Assembly (NCBI GenBank): GCA_047602125.1
Contig: JASGIB010000001.1
Coordinates: forward strand, 248,001-312,000
Source: Pseudoluteimonas sp047602125
GTDB lineage: Bacteria; Pseudomonadota; Gammaproteobacteria; Xanthomonadales; Xanthomonadaceae
Length of the DNA: 64,000 nucleotides
Direction of reading: 5' to 3'
Below, piece by piece: positions 19,150 to 27,964 of this stretch (position 1 is its first letter; each line of letters begins with the position of its first letter). Position numbers and translations under genes: made by a program. A model generated the notes under the pieces. That model was given only the letters and a program-made list of their open reading frames with translations. It was not told the origin of the DNA and searched no databases.

Positions 19150-20663
19150 GCCGCGGGCGCCTTGCAGTGGCGGTCGATGAAGGCCTGGTGCAGCGGCATC
19201 GCCTGCACGCAGGAAGCGACGACCTTGCGAACGTGTTCCACGAATTCGAACAACTCCTTTTCCGGCATCTGGTCGACGAAGGGATGGTAGCCGTCGGGCA
19301 CGATGCGCTGCCCGATCATCACCTGCACCCAGCTCTGCACCGCGAAGAACTCCTCGCCGTTGCGCTGGAAGCGCGCCGAGTGGCGGAACAAGTCGATGTT
19401 CTCCTGCAGCGCGGCGGGGATTTCCATTTCGCGGCAATGGTTCCAGAACGCGGAATCGTCACGCTCGGTGGCCTTGTAGTGCAGCACGAGGAAATCGCGG
19501 ATGCGCTCGCTTTCGAAATCGACGGCACGGTTATAGCGTTCCGTCAGCAACGGATCGAAACCGCGATCGGGGAACATGTCGAGCAGGCGCAAAATGCCGG
19601 TCTGCACCAACAGCAGGCTGGTCGATTCCAGCGGCTCCATGAACCCGCTGGCGAGGCCGAGCGCGACCACGTTGCGGTTCCAGGCGCGCTTGCGCTTGCC
19701 CGCGGTGAACCCGAGCACGCGCGGCGGCCCCAGCGCGCGCCCGTCCAGCCATCCGAGCAGGTTGGAAGCGGCTTCGTCGTCGCTGATGAATCGGTTGCAA
19801 TACACGTAGCCATTGCCGGTGCGGTGCTGCAGCGGGATGCGCCAGGTCCAGCCGGCCTCGCGCGCGATGCAGCGGACGTAGGGCGTCGGCGGGCCAACGT
19901 TCTCGCAGGGCACCGCGACCGCTCGGTTGCAGGGCAACCACTCGCTCCAGTCCTCGTAGCCGGTTCCGAGCGTCTGCTCGATCAGCAGGCCGCGGAAACC
20001 GGAGCAATCGATGAACAGGTCGCCCTCGATGCGCTCGCCGCTTTCCAGCACGACCGCTTCGATGAAGCCGTCGCCCGGCCGCTGGACGACCTGCACGATC
20101 TTGCCTTCGTGGCGGACGACGCCGAGCTTTTCCGAAAAGCCGCGCAGGTAACGCGCGTACAACCCGGCATCGAAATGGTAGGCGTAGGCGACCGCCGCCA
20201 GCGGCGATGACGCCGGCACGTCGGTTGCGCCGGGCAGGAACCTTCCCTGCTCCGCCGCCGTGGTCTGCAACGCGTATTCGCCCAGTTCGCCCGCGCGCCC
20301 GGCGCGGCGCGCGCGCAGCCAGTAGTGGTGGAAATGCACCGGCCCGATGTCGTGGCCGACCGAACCGAAGCCGTGGAAATAGTTGTCGCCGATGCGTGCC
20401 CAGTCGCGGAACTGGATGCCGAGCTTGAACGTGCCCTGGGTGCTGCGCACGAATTCCGCTTCGTCCAGCCCCAGCGCCTGGGTGTTGAAGGTGCGGATGT
20501 GCGGGACCGTGGCCTCGCCCACGCCGACGATGCCGATCTCTTCGGACTCGACAAGCCGGATCGTGCAGTCCCGGCCGAGGTGCTTCGCAAGCGCGGCCGC
20601 CGCCATCCAGCCCGCGGAGCCGCCGCCGACCACCACCACCGTCCTGATTGCGCCTTCGCCCAT
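19146..20663 (-). CDS. Tryptophan-halogenase-like FAD-dependent protein
   Basis: A 505-aa flavoprotein of the tryptophan 7-halogenase family. Visible are the FAD-binding GGGSAGW at residues 13–19, the conserved lysine in TFKLGI (Lys80) proposed to hold hypohalous acid, the family motif WTWRIP at 272–277 and GFMEPLEST toward the C-terminus. Relatives encoded beside TonB-dependent receptors in Xanthomonas and Caulobacter-type bacteria have been shown to halogenate indoles in vitro, but their natural role in sugar loci is unknown. A good GGAG site lies before the start at 20663. It is coupled by ATGA to the glucanase gene that follows. Confidence 0.92.
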   Translation of the reverse strand: MGEGAIRTVVVVGGGSAGWMAAAALAKHLGRDCTIRLVESEEIGIVGVGEATVPHIRTFNTQALGLDEAEFVRSTQGTFKLGIQFRDWARIGDNYFHGFGSVGHDIGPVHFHHYWLRARRAGRAGELGEYALQTTAAEQGRFLPGATDVPASSPLAAVAYAYHFDAGLYARYLRGFSEKLGVVRHEGKIVQVVQRPGDGFIEAVVLESGERIEGDLFIDCSGFRGLLIEQTLGTGYEDWSEWLPCNRAVAVPCENVGPPTPYVRCIAREAGWTWRIPLQHRTGNGYVYCNRFISDDEAASNLLGWLDGRALGPPRVLGFTAGKRKRAWNRNVVALGLASGFMEPLESTSLLLVQTGILRLLDMFPDRGFDPLLTERYNRAVDFESERIRDFLVLHYKATERDDSAFWNHCREMEIPAALQENIDLFRHSARFQRNGEEFFAVQSWVQVMIGQRIVPDGYHPFVDQMPEKELFEFVEHVRKVVASCVQAMPLHQAFIDRHCKAPAA

Positions 20664-20684
20664 CGATTCTCCTTCCGCCAACAA

Positions 20685-20712
20685 GGCGAGACCCGCCTGC
20701 GCGGGTCTCGCC
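20685..20712. terminator. Hairpin between the receptor and halogenase genes
   Basis: GGCGAGACCCGC (20685–20696) and GCGGGTCTCGCC (20701–20712) form a perfect 12-bp stem with a four-base loop. It lies after the TonB-dependent receptor stop (20734) and before the halogenase start. There is no T-run on the minus strand, so it is more likely a processing or attenuation stem that gives higher receptor than downstream expression. Confidence 0.6.
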
Positions 20713-20733
20713 ATGCCACCTGGCCCGGGCCGT

Positions 20734-23700
20734 TTACCAGAACAACCGCAAACTCGTGAAAAGGGTGCGCGGCTGCGTGAACTGCGAACCGTACTTGTTG
20801 AAGGTCACGTCGGGGTCGTAGTTGCCGCCGCTGCCCCAGGCGATGTTGTAGCCGCTGAGGTTGTCGTTGTCGAAGACGTTGATGACGTCCGCGCGCCACT
20901 GCAGCGTGAACATGCCGCCGAGGTGGAAATCCTTGGACACCGACAGGTCGAGCTGCTTGGTGCCGAAGGTTCCGGGCGCGTCCACCGCCACCGCGCGCGG
21001 CGGACCGACCGGCGCACCGTAGTTGTACCAGCCGACGATCTCGTTGATCGGCGGCGGCGTGGCCAGGGTCAGTTTCGCGGACGCGGTGATGCCCCAGGGC
21101 AGGTCGTAGATGCCGGTCAGCACCAGCCGGTGCCTGGGCACCGAGGCGAGCGAGATGAACGGATAATCGCCGATGGTGGCGTAGTCGAACGAATAGTGCT
21201 CGTCGTCGCCGCGGTTGCCGACCGCATGCGAGTAGGTGTACGCAGCGGACAGTCCCCAGCCGGACTCCTTCGTATAGGGCTTGTCGGCCGACAACAACAA
21301 CTGCGTCGTCTTGGTCTCGATGCCGTTGTCGCCGAGGATCAGCGAACCGAAGCCCGGCGGGCTGTGCTCCCACGGCTGCGCGATGTCGTTGGCGTTCCAC
21401 GACGGCGCATCGTAGAAATTGCCGTTCGGGTAGCGGTTGCCGAGGGTGAAGACGAAACCGTCCTTGCTGTGGATGTAGGCCAGCGTCGCGGACGTATTCC
21501 ATTCGCCGACCGTGTTGCGCATGCCCAGCGAGAACTGGTCCGAATACGGCGTCTTCAGGTTGTTGTTGAGCAGGTCGATCTCGCCGTTGCGCGTGCCGGC
21601 GGGCACGAGTGACGCGAGCAGGGTCGGATCGGTGAGCAGGGCCGGGTCCCAGTTGACGCATTGGCCCGGGGACAAGGTGCAACCGCTGGTCTCGGCGAAG
21701 CGCAGCGTGTAGGACGCCAGCGCCGACTTGACCTGCTCCAGGCCCATGTAGTCGTACAGGTTGCGGTCGTAGCTGCGGCCGATGCCGCCGAAGATCACGT
21801 GCTTCTCGTCGCCGTTGAGGTCGTAGGAGAAGCCAAGCCGCGGCGCGAAGTTGTTGTCATCCGTGCTGCGGTTGTGGCCGTTGCTGATGTAGTCGTTGAT
21901 GTCGACGCCGCCGAGCGCGAGTTGCTGCGCGTAGGTCTGGCCAGCCGGCGCGGTCGGATCGTGGCCGTTCAACAGGGCATCGACCACCTCCGGCGGCGTG
22001 ACGTTGTTGAGGTAGGACGGGATTTCCTCGCGATCCCAGCGGATGCCCAGGTTCAACTGCAGCTTGTCGTTGACGTCCCAGTCGTCCTGGATGTACAGGC
22101 CGATCTGCTTGTCGCTGGTGGTGACCGAAGGCGCGGCGCCCGAGAACGGCAGGTTGAACTTGACCTCGTAGGGCGTGGTGCTGGTTCCGATCGGGGTGTA
22201 GGGCGTGATCGGTTGGCTTCCGTCGTTGACCGAATAGTAGAACGACGGGTTGACCGCGGAATTCTCGCTCTGGGTCAGGTCGACGCTCTTGTACTTGATG
22301 CCGGCCTTAATGACATGGTTGCCATGCCACTGCAGGTTGCTCCAGGTGATGTCGTCCTGGAACGCCGGGCCTTTCTGCCCCTTGCGCTGGATCGCCAGGC
22401 CGCTGGTCGCGTCGTCGAACAGGATGACCTGGCCGTCATCGAGCCCCAGCGTGTAAACGGACTGGTTGCCGATCGTGTAGGCGGTCGGGTTGAACAGCAC
22501 GTCCTCGTAGGTGACGCGCGCCTCGTTGAGGTACGACTCGCCGTAGTGCTCCCACTTCAGGTCGTAGCGGTCTTCCTTGTTGTCGTTGTTCTTGGCCGCG
22601 TCGGCCGTTGTAATGCCGCCGACGCTGTCGCGGCTGTTTTCCCTGCGCACCTTGGCGGTGAGCTCCAGCTTGTCGTTGTCGGTCAGCTCCCAGTCCAGCT
22701 TGCCGAAATACAGGTCTTCGTCGAACGGACGCGTGACCGGCCCGAGCTTGGCCTGCACGTCCGCCGGCAGGTAGGCGCCGATGCCGACGTTGGTGCCCGG
22801 CACGACCGGATCGGCGGGCACCACGAAGCTCTTGGCCTCGTAGCTGATGAAGAAATGCGCGCGATCCTGCACGATCGGCCCGCCAAGCGCGGCGCCGTAT
22901 TCCTTCTCGTGGGTGTCCTGCTTCTCCTCGCCCGGCGCCTTCTCGCCCGCGGTCTTCTCGCGCCAACCGGATTCGGTGTAGCGCCCGAACACTTCGCCGT
23001 GGAATTCGTTGCCGCCGGACTTGGTGGCGGCCACGACGGCCGCCGATCCGATCTGGTCGAATTCGGCCTTGTAGTTCGAGGTGATGACCTTGTATTCGCC
23101 AATGGCCAGCTGCGGGAATGGATTGCCCGCGCTCTGCTCCTGCCCGGACACGCCGCCGAACAGGTAGCTCTTCTGGCCGACGCCGTCGATGTAGACGTTC
23201 ACCGCGCTGGTCTGCTGCGCACCACCCCGGAGCGTGCTGTGCCCCGATCCGTCGGTGGAGAACTGCATGCCAGGCACCGCATCCGCGAACTCGAGGAAGT
23301 TGCGGGTCAGCTGCGGCACGGTATTGATCTGCTTCAGCGAGATGTTGGTGCCCACTTCCGATGTCTTGACTTCGGTCAGGCTGGCGGCGGTCACCTTGAT
23401 CACATCGAGGGTCGCCGCCTCGCCTGTCGATGCGGCGGCATTGCCGCCGAGGTCGAGGCTGACCGAGGTCGCCACCGCCAGGGTGACGGTCTGTTCGGTA
23501 CCGGGGCCGGCATCGACGCGATACGTGCCGGGCGGCAGGCCGACCAGGGCATAACTGCCATCGGCCGCGGTGCCGACCTTGCGCACCGCGCCGGTGGCGA
23601 CGTTGGTCGCGGTGACCTGCGCGCCGGCAGGCGCGTGGCCGCGCAAGGTGGCGTTCGCCGACTGCGCGAGCACGGCGGGACTCGCCATCATCGCCATGCA

Positions 23701-23766
23701 TCCGGCGAGGGCGCAGCTCAATACGGTTCTGTTGTAACGACGCCCGCGTTGTGTCGGTTGCTTCAT
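20734..23766 (-). CDS. TonB-dependent receptor with N-terminal carboxypeptidase-regulatory-like domain
   Basis: A 1010-aa outer-membrane receptor that should carry a large ligand, probably an oligosaccharide, into the periplasm with TonB energy. The signal peptide ends near AVLAQS. Residues about 40–110 are an Oar/CarboxypepD_reg-like beta domain (ATLRGHAPAGAQVTATN, VGLPPGTYRVDAGPG). The plug follows (VGTNISLKQINTVPQLTRNFLEFADAVPG region), then the barrel, ending in ...TLFTSLRLFW with the expected terminal aromatic residue. A strong GGGAGGGG site precedes the start. It is the first gene after lacI on the minus strand, 95 bases apart. Confidence 0.94.
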   Translation of the reverse strand: MKQPTQRGRRYNRTVLSCALAGCMAMMASPAVLAQSANATLRGHAPAGAQVTATNVATGAVRKVGTAADGSYALVGLPPGTYRVDAGPGTEQTVTLAVATSVSLDLGGNAAASTGEAATLDVIKVTAASLTEVKTSEVGTNISLKQINTVPQLTRNFLEFADAVPGMQFSTDGSGHSTLRGGAQQTSAVNVYIDGVGQKSYLFGGVSGQEQSAGNPFPQLAIGEYKVITSNYKAEFDQIGSAAVVAATKSGGNEFHGEVFGRYTESGWREKTAGEKAPGEEKQDTHEKEYGAALGGPIVQDRAHFFISYEAKSFVVPADPVVPGTNVGIGAYLPADVQAKLGPVTRPFDEDLYFGKLDWELTDNDKLELTAKVRRENSRDSVGGITTADAAKNNDNKEDRYDLKWEHYGESYLNEARVTYEDVLFNPTAYTIGNQSVYTLGLDDGQVILFDDATSGLAIQRKGQKGPAFQDDITWSNLQWHGNHVIKAGIKYKSVDLTQSENSAVNPSFYYSVNDGSQPITPYTPIGTSTTPYEVKFNLPFSGAAPSVTTSDKQIGLYIQDDWDVNDKLQLNLGIRWDREEIPSYLNNVTPPEVVDALLNGHDPTAPAGQTYAQQLALGGVDINDYISNGHNRSTDDNNFAPRLGFSYDLNGDEKHVIFGGIGRSYDRNLYDYMGLEQVKSALASYTLRFAETSGCTLSPGQCVNWDPALLTDPTLLASLVPAGTRNGEIDLLNNNLKTPYSDQFSLGMRNTVGEWNTSATLAYIHSKDGFVFTLGNRYPNGNFYDAPSWNANDIAQPWEHSPPGFGSLILGDNGIETKTTQLLLSADKPYTKESGWGLSAAYTYSHAVGNRGDDEHYSFDYATIGDYPFISLASVPRHRLVLTGIYDLPWGITASAKLTLATPPPINEIVGWYNYGAPVGPPRAVAVDAPGTFGTKQLDLSVSKDFHLGGMFTLQWRADVINVFDNDNLSGYNIAWGSGGNYDPDVTFNKYGSQFTQPRTLFTSLRLFW

Positions 23767-23861
23767 GGCTCATCCCCTCCCAAGGTATGCCGATGTGCGT
23801 TTCTGTGTCGTGCTCTGGATGCGACTGGCGTTGGACGATGGTGCGAACGGGGCTCGCCGGC

Positions 23862-24875
23862 TCAGGAACTGCCGACGGGCGGTGTGGTGGAACCGCGCAC
23901 GACGAGCTCGGGCTCGATCGGCGCGGGCCTGGGATCCGGATCCTCCGGAGAAGCGATGCGTTCCAGCAGCAGGCGCATGGCGCGCGCGCCGAATTCGGCG
24001 ATGTCCACGCGCATGGTGGTCAGCGCCGGGTGCACGTAGCGCGCGAGCGGGATGTCGTCGAACCCGGCGAGCGCGATGTCCGCGGGCACGTCCACCCCCG
24101 CCTGCCCGAACGCGAACAGGCAACCCAGCGCCATCATGTCGTTGGCGGCGAACACCGCATCGGGCGGCTGCGGCGCGGCGAGCAACTCGCGTCCGGCGCG
24201 ATGGCCGGAAGCCTCGTCGAAATCGCCGGGCAACACCCACGGCTTGCTTCCGGGCAATGCCTTGGCCAGCGCATCGCGATAACCGCGCAGGCGTTCGCGT
24301 GCATCGTGGTTGTCCTCGGGCCCGGCGATGAAGGCGATGTTGCGGTGCCCGCGTTCGACCAGGTGCGACACCATCCGCATCGCGCCGCCGTGGTTGTCCA
24401 CGCACAGCGCGGGCATCGCGCTGCCGGGCAGGCGCGCGTTGAGCAGCACCGCCGGCATCGCAGGGGCCGCGCTTTCGATCGGGTGGTCGGCGCCGTCGGC
24501 ATAGGGCGACATCAGCAGCAGGCCGTCGACGCGGCCGCGCATGGCGCGCAGCGCCGTCGCCTGTTCGCCCGGGTGGCCGTGGTAGCTCGACACCAACAGG
24601 TGCAGCGCGGCTTCGCGCGCGACCTGGTCGATGCCGCGCATGAGTTCCGAGAAGAATTCGCCGTGCAGGTCGGGAAGGACCACGCCCACGGTTTCGGTGC
24701 GCCGGCTGCTGAGGCTGCGCGCGGCATGGTGCGGCGCGTAGCGCAGCTCACGCGCGGCGGAATGGACGCGCTCGCGCACCGCGTCCGCCACGTTGTCGTG
24801 ACCGTTCAGGGCGCGCGACACCGTGGCCACCGAGACGTTGGCCCGCCGCGCGACGTCCTTGATGGTGGGATTCAT
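23862..24875 (-). CDS. LacI-family transcriptional regulator
   Basis: A 337-aa repressor with an N-terminal helix-turn-helix and hinge, TIKDVARRANVSVATVSRALNG at residues 4–25 and ARSLSSRRTETVGVVLPDL, followed by a periplasmic-binding-like effector domain (GFDDIPLARYVHPALTTMR). The perfect palindrome at 24918–24933 directly before its gene suggests autoregulation. Similar sites before the GH3 gene and between the ATPase and GH1 genes suggest a small regulon. It sits between the GH3 gene and the receptor gene. The inducer is unknown; glucose or a beta-glucoside such as sophorose or cellobiose would fit the neighbours. Confidence 0.95.
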   Translation of the reverse strand: MNPTIKDVARRANVSVATVSRALNGHDNVADAVRERVHSAARELRYAPHHAARSLSSRRTETVGVVLPDLHGEFFSELMRGIDQVAREAALHLLVSSYHGHPGEQATALRAMRGRVDGLLLMSPYADGADHPIESAAPAMPAVLLNARLPGSAMPALCVDNHGGAMRMVSHLVERGHRNIAFIAGPEDNHDARERLRGYRDALAKALPGSKPWVLPGDFDEASGHRAGRELLAAPQPPDAVFAANDMMALGCLFAFGQAGVDVPADIALAGFDDIPLARYVHPALTTMRVDIAEFGARAMRLLLERIASPEDPDPRPAPIEPELVVRGSTTPPVGSS

Positions 24876-24917
24876 GACGCGCTTCCGCCCTCCGCGGCTG
24901 CGAGCCGGTGCCGGCCT

Positions 24918-24933
24918 ATGAAAACGTTTTCAT
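24918..24933. promoter_or_regulatory. Predicted LacI-family operator upstream of the regulator gene
   Basis: ATGAAAACGTTTTCAT is a perfect 16-base palindrome centred on CG, the usual form of a LacI/GalR operator. It lies 42 bases before the lacI-type start codon. The regulator and all genes downstream on the minus strand could answer to it. Confidence 0.82.
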
Positions 24934-25020
24934 GATCGACTCTACAACGAATTCCTAACGTGGGCATTCCGCAATGCAGCATCGAATCGCGAACCCGGTC
25001 ACGAACCCCGGGGCGAACGC

Positions 25021-27279
25021 CTACTCGACCTCGAAGCCCGCCTCCAGCGCCGCCTCGGAACTGCCGCCGGCAAAGACCGTGAAGTGGCCGGGCTCGACCA
25101 CCCAGCGCAGGTTCGCGTCGTAGAACCCCAGGTCCTGCGGCTTCAGCTCGAAGCGCAGGGTCCTGCGCTCGCCCGGTTCCAAATGGATGCGCTGGAAGCC
25201 GCGCAGCATCCTCACCGGGCGGCTGACGCTGGCCACGTCGTCGCGCAGGTACAACTGCACCACTTCGTCGCCCGCGCGCTTGCCGGTGTTGGCCACGGTG
25301 ACTTCCGCGACCTGGGTGTCGCCGGCGCGCATCGATTCGCGCTGCAGCTTCAGCGCGTCGTAACGGAAGCGGGTGTAGCTGAGGCCATAGCCGAACGGGT
25401 ATTGCGGCGTCCACGGCGCATCGAGGTACTTCGACGTGTATTTCTCCTTCGCGTCCGGCGGCCGTCCGGTCGGCAGCTGCGCGTAATAGATCGGCACCTG
25501 GCCGACGTTGCGCGGGAAGGTGATCGGCAGGCGCCCCGCCGGGTTGTAGTCGCCGAACAGCACGTCGGCGATCGCATGCCCCGCCTCGGTGCCCGGGAAC
25601 CACGCATCGAGGATCGCCGGCATCCGCTCCGGCAATGCGCCGAGCGTGAGCGGTCGGCCGTTGAACAGCACCAGCACCACCGGCTTGCCGGTCGCCTGCA
25701 CCGCCAGCGCAAGCTGTTCCTGCACGCCCGGCAGGCCGATGTCGGTGCGGCTGGAGGCCTCGCCGCTCATGTCCGCATCCTCGCCTAGGAACAGAACCAC
25801 CGCATCCGCGCGCTTCGCCGTGGCGACCGCTTCTTCGAACCCGGATCTGTCGTCGCCTGAAATCCCGGCGCCCTTCGCGAACAACACTTGCGCGTTCGGC
25901 AACGCATCGCGCAGGCCCTGCAACGGGGTCACCGCGTCGCTTTCGCGCGCATCGCCCGCCCAGTTGCCGTTCATCACCCGCGCGTTGTCCGCGAGCGGTC
26001 CGATCGCCGCGATCGTCTTCAGCGATTTCGACAGCGGCAGCACGCCGCCTTCGTTGCGCAGCAGGACCATCGATTCGCGCGCGGCCTCGCGCGAGGCCTG
26101 GCGGAATTCCGGCGTGAGCGTGCGCGCCTGCTCGCGCTTCGCGTCGCAGTAGCGGTACGGATCCCGGAACAGGCCGAGGTCGTACTTGGCGCGCAGCACG
26201 CGCCGCACGGCGGCATCCACTTCGGCGACGGGCACCTTGCCGGCACGCACCGCGGCCGGCAGGTCGTCGACGTAGAAGCCACTGACCATGTCGATGTCGA
26301 CGCCGGCGCCGATGCCGAGGATCGCCGCCTCGGTCGGATCGGCCGCGACTGCATGCCGCAGCAGCTCCATGATGCCGGTGTAGTCGCTGACGACGATGCC
26401 GTCGAAGCCCCATTCCTTGCGCAGCACGCCATCGATCAGCGGGCCGTTGGCGTGCATCGGCGTGCCGTTGAGCGAATTGAACGCCGCCATCACCGTGCGC
26501 GCGCCGGCGTCCACCGCGGCCTTGAACGGCGGCAGGTACACCTCGCGCAGCGTGCGTTCGGACATGTCGGTGGTGTTGTAGTCGCGCCCGGCCTCGGCCG
26601 CGCCGTAGGCGACGAAGTGCTTGGCGGTGGCGAGGATCGCGCCGTCGCGGGAGAGATCGCCGCCCTGGAAGCCGCGCACGCGCGCCGCCGCGAGCGCCGA
26701 GCCGAGGTACGGATCCTCGCCCGAACCCTCGGACACGCGGCCCCAGCGCGGATCGCGCGCGATGTCGACCATCGGCGCATAGGTCCAGTGGACGCCGTGC
26801 GCGCTGGCCTCGATCGCGGCGATGCGCGCCGCGCGTTCCGACGCCGCGGGATCGAACGCCGCGGATTCGCCCAGCGGCTGCGGGAAGATGGTGCGGAAGC
26901 CGTGGATCACGTCGGAGCCGAACAGCAGCGGGATCCCGAGCCGCGACTGTTCCACCGCGATCTTCTGCAGCGGGCAGACGTTCGCGACCCCGTGCATGCC
27001 GAGGATCGAGCCCACCAGACCCTTGCGGATCTGGTCCTCGCCGGCGGTGCGCGCGGCCGGGCCGGTGTCGTTGCCGATGCCGGGCGGCTGGTTGAGCTGG
27101 CCCAGCTTCTCCTCCAGCGTCATCCGTGCCAGCAAGGCATCGACGAAGCGCGTTTCAGCGCCCGCATCCGGGGATGGGGGCGGCGCTGCCGGCACGGCGC
27201 ACGCCAGCAGCGCGAGGCCGACGCCCACCAACGGAGCGGCGAAGGATCGATGCAACGAATGGGCCTTGCGGGTCGGCAT
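25021..27279 (-). CDS. Exported beta-glucosidase, glycoside hydrolase family 3 (BglX-like)
   Basis: A 752-aa GH3 enzyme, predicted periplasmic, with signal sequence RSFAAPLVGVGLALLACAVPAAP after a short basic lead. The N-terminal TIM-barrel domain has DPRWGRVSEGSGEDPYL, ATAKHFVAYG and the nucleophile Asp299 in GIVVSDYTG. The second alpha/beta domain has LLRNEGGVLPL and GEDADMSGEASSRTD, and a C-terminal fibronectin III-like domain begins near TQVAEVTVANTG. The family cleaves terminal beta-glucosides, and GH3 members working on beta-1,2-gluco-oligosaccharides are known. A predicted operator lies about 30 bases before the start. Stop and lacI operator are less than 90 bases apart. Confidence 0.95.
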   Translation of the reverse strand: MPTRKAHSLHRSFAAPLVGVGLALLACAVPAAPPPSPDAGAETRFVDALLARMTLEEKLGQLNQPPGIGNDTGPAARTAGEDQIRKGLVGSILGMHGVANVCPLQKIAVEQSRLGIPLLFGSDVIHGFRTIFPQPLGESAAFDPAASERAARIAAIEASAHGVHWTYAPMVDIARDPRWGRVSEGSGEDPYLGSALAAARVRGFQGGDLSRDGAILATAKHFVAYGAAEAGRDYNTTDMSERTLREVYLPPFKAAVDAGARTVMAAFNSLNGTPMHANGPLIDGVLRKEWGFDGIVVSDYTGIMELLRHAVAADPTEAAILGIGAGVDIDMVSGFYVDDLPAAVRAGKVPVAEVDAAVRRVLRAKYDLGLFRDPYRYCDAKREQARTLTPEFRQASREAARESMVLLRNEGGVLPLSKSLKTIAAIGPLADNARVMNGNWAGDARESDAVTPLQGLRDALPNAQVLFAKGAGISGDDRSGFEEAVATAKRADAVVLFLGEDADMSGEASSRTDIGLPGVQEQLALAVQATGKPVVLVLFNGRPLTLGALPERMPAILDAWFPGTEAGHAIADVLFGDYNPAGRLPITFPRNVGQVPIYYAQLPTGRPPDAKEKYTSKYLDAPWTPQYPFGYGLSYTRFRYDALKLQRESMRAGDTQVAEVTVANTGKRAGDEVVQLYLRDDVASVSRPVRMLRGFQRIHLEPGERRTLRFELKPQDLGFYDANLRWVVEPGHFTVFAGGSSEAALEAGFEVE

Positions 27280-27308
27280 GCGTCTTTCCCGATGCGCGGA
27301 AACCCGAA

Positions 27309-27322
27309 TGTAAACGTTTTCA
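27309..27322. promoter_or_regulatory. Predicted LacI-family operator upstream of the GH3 gene
   Basis: TGTAAACGTTTTCA differs by one base from the perfect half-site pair upstream of lacI. On the minus strand it runs straight into TACATT, a good -10 element, with TTTTCC 18 bases before it, so repressor binding would block RNA polymerase. Confidence 0.78.
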
Positions 27323-27365
27323 GGCAGCGTGGAAAAGCGCCCGCCAGTCCCGAGCCGTCGCCGGG

Positions 27366-27662
27366 TCAGTCGGTTTCGGCCCGGATCGCCAGGGCGTGGA
27401 TGTCGGTCTGCATCATGTCGCCCAGCGCGGCATAGACCGCGCGATGCCGCGCCAGCGGCGACATGCCTGCGAACGCGGCGCTGACGATGTGCAGCGAGAA
27501 ATGCCCGTGGCCCTGCGCGCCACCGGAATGCCCGGCGTGCCTGTGGCTGTCGTCGACGATTTCGAGCAACTCCGGCGCGAACGCGGCTTCCAGCAGCAGG
27601 CGCATGCGTTCGATCCGCTCCGGATTCAGGCGCGGGATGTCCGCGGCGGTGTGGCCGCTCAC
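27366..27662 (-). CDS. bolA: BolA-family protein
   Basis: A 98-aa BolA domain protein. The family binds monothiol glutaredoxins and iron-sulfur clusters and affects cell shape and stress response. Core features are the NPERIERMRLLLEAAFAPELLEIVDDSHRH-type first half and FSLHIVSAAFAGMSPLARHRAVYAAL, with the DI/HALAI C-terminal segment. The GTG start at 27662 overlaps the yciI stop as GTGA, and the family N-terminus begins about here. The histidine-rich loop (HRHAGH...GHGHF) carries the residues that usually contact the cluster. Confidence 0.9.
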   Translation of the reverse strand: MSGHTAADIPRLNPERIERMRLLLEAAFAPELLEIVDDSHRHAGHSGGAQGHGHFSLHIVSAAFAGMSPLARHRAVYAALGDMMQTDIHALAIRAETD

Positions 27663-27964
27663 GGCAACGCCGGACGGAACGGGCGCACGTCCACCCGCGC
27701 GTACACCCCGGCTTCGATGTAAGGGTCGGCACCCGCCCAGGCGCGGGCCGCTTCCAGCGATTCGAATTCGGCGATCACGATGCTGCCGGAAAAGCCGGCC
27801 GGGCCCGGATCCTCGGCATCGATGGCCGGGCACGGACCCGCCAGCAGCAGGCGCCCGGCGTCGAGCAGCGCCTGCAACCGCGCAAGATGCGCCGCGCGCG
27901 CGGCCAGCCGCCGTTCCAGCACGCCCTCGCCGTCGTGTCCCTCGATCGCGTACCACATGGCCAT
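27659..27964 (-). CDS. yciI: YciI family protein
   Basis: A 101-aa ferredoxin-like-fold YciI protein with unknown cellular role. It starts MAMWYAIEGHDGEG and has the family pattern AARAAHLARLQALLDAGRLLLAGP and DPYIEAGVYARVDVRPF. The ATG at 27964 is preferred because GGAGGCGA lies five bases upstream; an alternative ATG is two codons later. It overlaps bolA by four bases. The 286 bases between this start and scpA show no gene or RNA that I can recognise. Confidence 0.9.
   Translation of the reverse strand: MAMWYAIEGHDGEGVLERRLAARAAHLARLQALLDAGRLLLAGPCPAIDAEDPGPAGFSGSIVIAEFESLEAARAWAGADPYIEAGVYARVDVRPFRPALP

Noticed and set aside
24876..25020. Additional gene between lacI and the GH3 gene
   Set aside because: Only 145 bases, with the operator and promoter-like sequence; no open frame of useful length with a start.
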